From Fibrella arboris (GTDB lineage: Bacteria > Bacteroidota > Bacteroidia > Cytophagales > Spirosomataceae): a stretch of DNA of 64,000 bases. Position 1 is the first letter of the stretch, and the number at the start of each line of letters is the position of its first letter. Positions 59,292 through 64,000 of this stretch are shown here, one piece after another. A program made the position numbers and the translations under genes. The stretch spans positions 150,239-214,238 of the forward strand of contig NZ_JBGGWE010000012.1 in NCBI RefSeq assembly GCF_041321095.1. The letters are read 5' to 3'. The notes beneath the pieces are model-generated. The model was not told the DNA's origin and did no database searches. It saw only the letters and a program-made list of their open reading frames with translations.

Positions 59292-60632
59292 CTATCGTAT
59301 GGGAATATGAAGCGTGCTGGTAAACGTAAAAGCCTGCCAGCTAAGGGATAACTGACCGCCCAGTAAGCTTGTTAGGCGGTGGCTTATCCACAGGCCCAGT
59401 CCATGCCCCTCTTTCAGTGGGTCGGCCTGAAAATAAGGCTCGGTCAGTTCAAGCGTAGGTCCGCTCTCACGCGAGGTTCTGTTCTGAACCTGTACGACTG
59501 CCAGTGCAGGGTTCGTGCCGTCGATGGTTACGGTAACGGTGCTGTCAGCTACCCCATACTTTATGGCATTTTCGATCAGGTTAAGCAGGATATGATCCAG
59601 CTTCACGGCATCGGTAGTCAGGTCCAGCCCTGGCCCCGGCTGAATAGCCAGCTGAGTAGCTACCTCATAATCGGCGGCAATTGCTGTTAACTGCTGCAGG
59701 CAACGGCTCACTTGTGCATCTACTTTCACCGACGATAGCTGAAGCAGGGGCGCTGATTCGTCTGGTCGGCTCAGCGTGAGAAATTCGTCGATGAGTCGGC
59801 TCAGGCGACGTACTTCGTCTAGTTGCCCATCCAGAAAAGGGCGCAATCCGTTTCCGGCCTGACCCCCACTGAGCGTAACCTCCAATCCGGTTTTCATAAC
59901 GGCCAGCGGGGTACGTAGCTCGTGGGCGGCGGCCCCGAAGAAATGCCGTTGCGTATCAATACTCGTTTGAATACGCTCCAGCATCTGGTTCAGGGCTACG
60001 GTCAGTGTGTAGAGCTCGTCGCGGCTTTTAGGTGGTGTGAGCGGTTCTATCCGGGTTGCCTTACCAATTTGAGCTGCCTGAGCCACCAGGCTTTTAATGG
60101 GCCGTAGTAACCAGCCTGCCGCGCCGTAGCCCGCTGCCAGCGCCAACAGCAGACTTGAGAGCCAGCCCAGTCCGAAAACCCACCTGAGCTCCTGAATGTC
60201 GCGTTGTAGACTCCCATCAGGCATGGCCAGCGTGAGACGAACCTGACTGTCGATGAACTGATCGGCTGATGACTCAACGGTGACCAAACGGTAGTTGCTG
60301 GCGACGGGTGGCAACGTACCTGGCTGTTTAAAGCGTCGTTGCCGTGGGGAGCCATCGTCGTTCGGAAAATCAGGGCTTTTAAACAGTTCACGCGTGGGGA
60401 AGTAGGCCGATGAGGCCGTGAGGCGCATCTGTTCGCGAAGGCCGGGCAACGGGAGTACAACCGGGTCGATGCTGACCATCGAGAGCAACCAGTTGGCGCG
60501 GGTTTGGGTGGCTCGGTCAAACGCCGTTTGCAGGCTCTGCTCGGCCCGGCCAAGCATCAAACTACCAGTGGCGGCACTCACCAGGGCAAACACGGCTGCC
60601 ACAGCCAGTACAATGCGGCTGCGCAGGCTCAT
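59292..60632 (-). CDS. Sensor histidine kinase
   Basis: A 446-residue membrane kinase with two transmembrane helices (about 7-27 and 153-175) around a periplasmic domain of about 125 residues. A HAMP domain (about 176-228) follows, then the dimerisation domain with phospho-acceptor H237 (AAAHELRTPLAVM), and a HATPase domain with N-box HILLNLIENAIKYG and G-box GHGLGLWISH. It is translationally coupled to the response regulator upstream (ATGA overlap at 60629-60632). The signal is unknown; it may concern the DUF5666 protein of the same operon. Confidence 0.94.
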   Translation of the reverse strand: MSLRSRIVLAVAAVFALVSAATGSLMLGRAEQSLQTAFDRATQTRANWLLSMVSIDPVVLPLPGLREQMRLTASSAYFPTRELFKSPDFPNDDGSPRQRRFKQPGTLPPVASNYRLVTVESSADQFIDSQVRLTLAMPDGSLQRDIQELRWVFGLGWLSSLLLALAAGYGAAGWLLRPIKSLVAQAAQIGKATRIEPLTPPKSRDELYTLTVALNQMLERIQTSIDTQRHFFGAAAHELRTPLAVMKTGLEVTLSGGQAGNGLRPFLDGQLDEVRRLSRLIDEFLTLSRPDESAPLLQLSSVKVDAQVSRCLQQLTAIAADYEVATQLAIQPGPGLDLTTDAVKLDHILLNLIENAIKYGVADSTVTVTIDGTNPALAVVQVQNRTSRESGPTLELTEPYFQADPLKEGHGLGLWISHRLTSLLGGQLSLSWQAFTFTSTLHIPIR

Positions 60633-61318
60633 GCGGTACGGAGCCGGTACCCCTGCCCAATCAGCGTTTCAATCAATTCCGGTTCTTTGCCGGCGTCCGT
60701 TGGTGCAGCCGCATCGAGCTTTTTGCGAAGCTGATACATGTGTACGTCAATGACGTTGCTACCCCGGTCATAGTCGACGGCCCACACTTTCTCGGCAATT
60801 TCGGTACGGGTTACCACGCGCCCCGCCTGGCGCATGAGCAGTTCGAGCAGGGCAAATTCGCGGTTCGTGAGGTCGAGTTTGGTGCCGTTTCGTAGCACTT
60901 CCCGGCTGGTCAATCGCATTTCCAGGTCGGCCACCCGCAGCACTACGGCGTCGCCCGTGGTAGTTTTGCGTTGCCACACCCTGATTCGCGCCAGCAGCTC
61001 CTCGAAGTCGAACGGTTTACGCAGGTAGTCGACCGCGCCCAGGTCCAGCCCCTGCACTATGGTAGGGGCATCGCTCAGGGCCGACAGGATGACCACAGGT
61101 ACGTTCAGCCCATAAGCGCGCATGTTCTTCAGCACATCGAAACCGGTTTGGCCGGGTAGCATCAAATCGAGCAGCACCAGATCGTAGAGCCCACCCGCCA
61201 ACTGATCGAGTCCTGCCGAACCGGAATAGGCCAGATCGGCCACATGCCCTACCTGTTCCAGCCCCTGCCGAATGAACCGGGCCAGTTTACGCTCATCTTC
61301 AATGACTAAAATTTTCAT
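60629..61318 (-). CDS. OmpR/PhoB-family response regulator
   Basis: A 229-residue regulator read from the ATG at 61316-61318 (MKILVIEDERKLARFI). The receiver domain has D51 (LLDLMLPGQTG) and the lysine in YLRKPFDFEEL. The C-terminal winged helix (about 130-228) contains LTNREFALLELLMRQAGRVV and DRGSNVIDVHMYQLRKKL. The layout resembles copper-type or QseB-like regulators. It is the middle gene of a three-gene operon: DUF5666 protein, regulator, kinase. Confidence 0.95.
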   Translation of the reverse strand: MKILVIEDERKLARFIRQGLEQVGHVADLAYSGSAGLDQLAGGLYDLVLLDLMLPGQTGFDVLKNMRAYGLNVPVVILSALSDAPTIVQGLDLGAVDYLRKPFDFEELLARIRVWQRKTTTGDAVVLRVADLEMRLTSREVLRNGTKLDLTNREFALLELLMRQAGRVVTRTEIAEKVWAVDYDRGSNVIDVHMYQLRKKLDAAAPTDAGKEPELIETLIGQGYRLRTA

Positions 61319-61365
61319 GTGGCAAAAGCCCCCCTCACGCAGGAGGAGGGCCAACTGATTAACGA

Positions 61366-62211
61366 TTAGCGAACAAGGTACTGCTGTCCGTTGATTGTCA
61401 GGACCGAGGCGCGCAGGATATTCGCTTTCTGGAGCTGTACCTGTCCTTCGCCCAGTGTACGGGTGTAGCCTTGTACGGTTATGTCGGTGCCCTTCTTGGC
61501 CAGATTCGTCAGTTGGTAAGCAATGTGCGGCGGAACATGAACAAGGTTGTCATTGATAACCAGCCCGTTAACCCGGCCACTGCGGTCCAGCTTATAGTCG
61601 GTGATCTTACCCGTTATGGTGCTCATGACAGGCGCAACGGGCGCTGGCGGTGTGGCGGGCGGTGCATCGGTAATGGTTGTTTTACCGGCTGTCAGGCTGG
61701 TCATGTGAAAGCGCGATTCGCCATCTGGCCGGGTATCTGCAAAGCCCGTTACACTGACCGAACTACCGGCTTTTATGGTTTGCTGAACCTGCTTGCCCAG
61801 ATGTGGCGCAAACTGTACGGTCATTGGTTTGCTGCCGCCTGTGAGGGTAAAGCCGTTCAGGATGTAGTCATCATTGCCCGTCAGTTCACCAACGGAACCG
61901 GTTACGGTGGTAAGCGGAAGCAGACCTGTTTCACGACCATTTGGACCGCCTTTACGGCCTATTTTCCCTGGTCGCCCCGGCCCACCCTGACCCGGCCCAT
62001 CCTGTGGCCCAAAACCGTCGCGCAGGCGGTCGCCTTTGTATTTCCTCATGCCTTTCCGGTCGCCTTTGGCGAAGCCACGAACGCCTGTTCCCGGTCCATC
62101 TGCCACCTGGGGATTGACGGGCGGTGGTGGCGGCGGTGTATTGCTGGTTTGTGCGTGGGCGGTGGCTAGTCCGGCCAGCAGGAGTGAGGTGATGATGAGA
62201 TTCGTTTTCAT
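61366..62211 (-). CDS. Secreted DUF5666 domain protein
   Basis: A 281-residue protein read from the ATG at 62209-62211 (signal peptide MKTNLIITSLLLAGLATAHA). A proline-rich linker (NTPPPPPPVNPQ) and a basic Gly/Arg/Lys-rich stretch (about 40-100) lead into OB-like beta repeats (about 110-180 and 205-281), such as GSVGELTGNDDYILNGFTLT and GSSVSVTGFADTRPDGESRF. DUF5666 repeats are of unknown function. It stands 47 bases upstream of a two-component system on the same strand, so it is likely the sensed factor, an accessory, or a co-regulated product. Confidence 0.82.
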   Translation of the reverse strand: MKTNLIITSLLLAGLATAHAQTSNTPPPPPPVNPQVADGPGTGVRGFAKGDRKGMRKYKGDRLRDGFGPQDGPGQGGPGRPGKIGRKGGPNGRETGLLPLTTVTGSVGELTGNDDYILNGFTLTGGSKPMTVQFAPHLGKQVQQTIKAGSSVSVTGFADTRPDGESRFHMTSLTAGKTTITDAPPATPPAPVAPVMSTITGKITDYKLDRSGRVNGLVINDNLVHVPPHIAYQLTNLAKKGTDITVQGYTRTLGEGQVQLQKANILRASVLTINGQQYLVR

Positions 62212-62314
62212 TGATAGCGTTTGTTTTACTGGTTGATTGTGAAACAAAGCTACCTGCGCCAGTTAAGGCCGATCTGAAGCCAACATTAATTTTTCTTCAT
62301 GTTGGATTGGCCTG

Positions 62315-62370
62315 GCTCTGTAGGTTGCTTACGCCTAGTCGAAGGGCCACGCGTTAGCAACCTACAGAGC
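62315..62370. repeat. Hairpin repeat (GTCGAAGGGCC / AGCAACCTACAG family), second copy
   Basis: Arms 62315-62334 and 62351-62370 (GCTCTGTAGGTTGCTTACGC against its complement, one mismatch) enclose GTCGAAGGGCC. The block order matches 37519-37556. It separates the aldo/keto reductase gene from the DUF5666 operon. Confidence 0.75.
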
Positions 62371-62374
62371 GAAG

Positions 62375-62382
62375 CAAAATTA
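62375..62382 (-). promoter_or_regulatory. Possible -7 element for the DUF5666 operon
   Basis: The minus strand reads TAATTTTG, matching TAnnTTTG, directly after the stop codon of the upstream aldo/keto reductase. The leader would be about 155 bases and include the hairpin at 62315-62370. No -33 TTTG is clear. Confidence 0.35.
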
Positions 62383-62383
62383 T

Positions 62384-63334
62384 TTACGCCTCGCTGGCCG
62401 TTGTCAGTTTATCGATTGCTTCATTATCCAGCCTCAACTCGGCGGCTTTGGCAATGTCGTGCAGTTGCTCAACACTGGTAGCGCTGGCAATAGGTGCCGT
62501 AATGCCCCGGTGCGCCATGAGCCAGGCCAGCGACACCTGGGCGGGTGTGGCTGAATACTGCTCGGCTATTTCATCAAGGGCGTTCAGGACGCGGAAACCC
62601 CGATCATCCAGGTACTTCCTCACGCCCTGCCCGCGCGGACTCTTCGACAGATCGGCTTCCGACCGGTACTTGCCCGTCAGGAAACCACTGGCCAGCGCGT
62701 AATAGTTGATCACGCCCAGGCCGTATTGCATCACAATAGGCTCGTACTGCTGTTCGTACTTCTCGCGGTCATACAGATTGTACTCGGGTTGCAAACTTTG
62801 GTAAGCTGGGTAGCCCTGTTTGGCGCTGACCTCCATCGATTCCCGGAGGCGTTCGGGCGTGAAATTCGACGCGCCAATGAACCGCACTTTCCCGGCCTGG
62901 ATCAGCTGACTAAAACTTTCGAGCGTCTCTTCAATCGGCGTATCCAGGTCGTCGTAGTGCGATTGGTACAGGTCGATATAGTCGGTTTGTAATCGGCGGA
63001 GCGAGTCTTCGACGGCCTGTTGCATATAGGCTTTTGAGAGCCCTTTTTTATCCGGCGCCATTTTGGAGCCTAGCTTGGTAGCCAGCACAACCTGATCGCG
63101 TTTGCCGGTTTTCTTCAGCCAGTTACCAATGATCGTTTCCGATTCGCCGCCCTGGTTGCCCGGCACCCAGTGCGAATACACGTCGGCCGTGTCGATGAGG
63201 TTGAATCCGGCATCGACAAAGGCATCCAGCAGTTGAAAAGAAGTGGCTTCGTCGGCCGTCCAGCCGAATACGTTACCGCCAAAAGCGAGCGGTGCTACAG
63301 ACAGCGACGAGCTGCCAATGGTACGTTGTTCCAT
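62384..63334 (-). CDS. Aldo/keto reductase
   Basis: A 316-residue NADPH-dependent TIM-barrel oxidoreductase read from the ATG at 63332-63334 (MEQRTIGSSSLSVAPLAFGG). The catalytic tetrad is visible: Asp and Tyr in NLIDTADVYSHW, Lys in LATKLGSKM, and His in DLYQSHYDDLDTPIEET. IGASNFTPERL and ITAPIASATSVEQL are family blocks. It resembles the YajO/general-stress type that reduces small aldehydes. The substrate is unknown. No operon partner is evident. Confidence 0.93.
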   Translation of the reverse strand: MEQRTIGSSSLSVAPLAFGGNVFGWTADEATSFQLLDAFVDAGFNLIDTADVYSHWVPGNQGGESETIIGNWLKKTGKRDQVVLATKLGSKMAPDKKGLSKAYMQQAVEDSLRRLQTDYIDLYQSHYDDLDTPIEETLESFSQLIQAGKVRFIGASNFTPERLRESMEVSAKQGYPAYQSLQPEYNLYDREKYEQQYEPIVMQYGLGVINYYALASGFLTGKYRSEADLSKSPRGQGVRKYLDDRGFRVLNALDEIAEQYSATPAQVSLAWLMAHRGITAPIASATSVEQLHDIAKAAELRLDNEAIDKLTTASEA

Positions 63335-63458
63335 GAGGTTGTTGTTAACCGGCAGCACAAATCGGCGGGCTGCTCACCGTCAAAACCGGCTGGAACAACG
63401 AACAGTTTAGAGAAAGTTACCTGCCGCCATACAGCTGTTTGGCGTTTTTGCCCAACTT

Positions 63459-63797
63459 CTATTCAGCAGAAGTGTCTATTTTATCCCGCAACTCGACCAT
63501 GAACTGACGGATCTCGCGGAGCCTATCGATCATCTTGGCGGTGTCGCTTTGGGCCGTCTGTTTCCTGTTCAGGTATTCGCGGGCGCCCTGCAGTTTGAAG
63601 CCCCGATTTTCGACCAGATCAAGGATTTCGCGCAGGTGATCGACTTCAGCTTTGGTGTATACCCGATCGCCGGAACGGTTCTTTTTTGGACTAAGCGTGG
63701 GGAATTCCTTCTCGTAGTAACGCAGTTTCGATATGTTCACGTTGAACAGATCAGCCACTTCCCGAATGCTGTAATATCGCTTTTCGCCCGATTCCAT
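63459..63797 (-). CDS. MerR-family transcriptional regulator
   Basis: A 112-residue protein read from the ATG at 63795-63797 (MESGEKRYYSIREVADLFNV). The N-terminal winged helix is typical (ISKLRYYEKEFPTLSPKKNR), followed by a helical dimerisation region (about 75-112). There is no C-terminal effector domain or metal-binding cysteine, so the signal is unknown; in Bacteroidota such short MerR proteins are widespread. A longer upstream frame to 63896 runs through the divergent promoter region and is rejected. Confidence 0.92.
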   Translation of the reverse strand: MESGEKRYYSIREVADLFNVNISKLRYYEKEFPTLSPKKNRSGDRVYTKAEVDHLREILDLVENRGFKLQGAREYLNRKQTAQSDTAKMIDRLREIRQFMVELRDKIDTSAE

Positions 63798-63877
63798 AGT
63801 GACGTTACAATGTGGTTTAAGGCCGATGTGGCCCACGAATGTGCGCTGCAAATACCAACCCAACGGCGAAAATAACG

Positions 63878-63885
63878 TAATTTTG
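63878..63885 (+). promoter_or_regulatory. Bacteroidota -7 promoter element facing the right edge
   Basis: TAATTTTG followed by CAGGA, identical over 13 bases to the tsaD promoter region (TAATTTTGCAGGA at 7708-7720). No reading frame starts before the window ends, so it serves a gene outside the window or a short RNA ending at the hairpin. Confidence 0.5.
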
Positions 63886-63928
63886 CAGGACCTCACTTTA
63901 GTTAGTCAGTCCTCTGTCTTCGCGGAAC

Positions 63929-64000
63929 GCCGCCCGGTCTTCTGTTGCGCTGCTAAGGCCAATGGGTCCTGATAAGCAGCGTAACAGAAGACCGGGCGGC
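63929..64000. repeat. Hairpin repeat at right edge (TCTTCTGTTGCGCTGCTAA family)
   Basis: Arms 63929-63954 and 63975-64000 match at 25 of 26 positions. TCTTCTGTTGCGCTGCTAA (63938-63956) is identical to 19045-19063. The stem may extend beyond the window edge. Confidence 0.75.

Noticed and set aside
1..64000. CRISPR array
   Set aside because: Repeats are dispersed hairpins without regular spacing, and no cas gene is present.
1..64000. tRNA, rRNA or other known structured RNA genes
   Set aside because: No tRNA-like GTTCRANNC arms with matching acceptor stems or rRNA core sequences were noticed; a covariance search would be needed to exclude small RNAs.
1..64000. Prophage, integrative element or insertion sequence
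   Set aside because: No integrase, transposase or phage structural gene; the repeats are short and non-autonomous.

Overview
The window looks like a chromosomal segment from a Bacteroidota bacterium of the order Cytophagales, close to Spirosoma or Fibrella. That placement is inferred from protein character, moderately high GC, Bacteroidota promoters (TAnnTTTG, with TTTG about 19 bases upstream at rpmH), the near absence of Shine-Dalgarno sites, a long LysS with the C-terminal extension of this phylum, and many DUF families typical of it (DUF2141, DUF2480, DUF4230). I saw no rRNA, tRNA, CRISPR array, phage gene or transposase.

Layout. 1-8.7 kb: end of a probable cytochrome c assembly protein, a CNNM/CBS membrane protein, a giant TamB-like protein, a VOC protein and tsaD. 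8.8-16.5 kb: a BatA-like VWA protein, rnhB, two unknown lipoproteins in an operon, a DUF4230 protein and a gluconokinase-like FGGY kinase. 16.6-19.7 kb: a TonB-domain protein and a GMC oxidoreductase with its small Tat subunit. 19.9-24.7 kb: an exported sugar isomerase/epimerase-like protein and a GH78 alpha-L-rhamnosidase. 24.8-25.3 kb: a single-domain response regulator. 25.6-40.6 kb: one long, co-directional carbohydrate locus: FucI-like isomerase, esterase, split transketolase, ribose-type ABC transporter with DUF2291, FGGY kinase, and three DUF1593 nucleoside-hydrolase-like secreted proteins. 40.8-46.3 kb: LytTR regulator, pyk, rpmH, rnpA, a ctpA-like protease, tsaB. 46.3-51.8 kb: small membrane proteins, an AraC regulator, a second GMC/small-subunit pair, DUF2141 and DUF2480 proteins. 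51.8-57.5 kb: PspC, cold-shock protein, lysS, dprA, a fasciclin protein, a lipoprotein and a GlsB-type protein. 57.6-64 kb: MFS, DUF486, a DUF5666/response regulator/histidine kinase operon, an aldo/keto reductase and a MerR regulator.

How the genes may work together. The 25.6-40.6 kb locus reads as a full route for an unusual sugar: release outside the cytoplasm (DUF1593 proteins, esterase, perhaps GH78), ABC import, isomerisation, phosphorylation, and two-carbon transfer by the split transketolase. The isomerase + FGGY kinase + two-subunit transketolase logic is that of the known D-apiose route, but the isomerase family differs and the kinase has glycerol-contact residues replaced.

The strongest non-genic signal is the 9-mer ACGTACCTG. 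I counted about 33 exact copies on both strands (about 0.5 expected by chance). It lies in coding sequence in all three reading frames, between genes, and as inverted pairs inside terminator hairpins, the pattern known for DNA uptake sequences. Long near-perfect hairpins also mark many gene ends, often overlapping stop codons, and several belong to dispersed families. One palindromic family lies inside the reading frames of rnpA and of a lipoprotein gene. Counts and alignments were made by eye.
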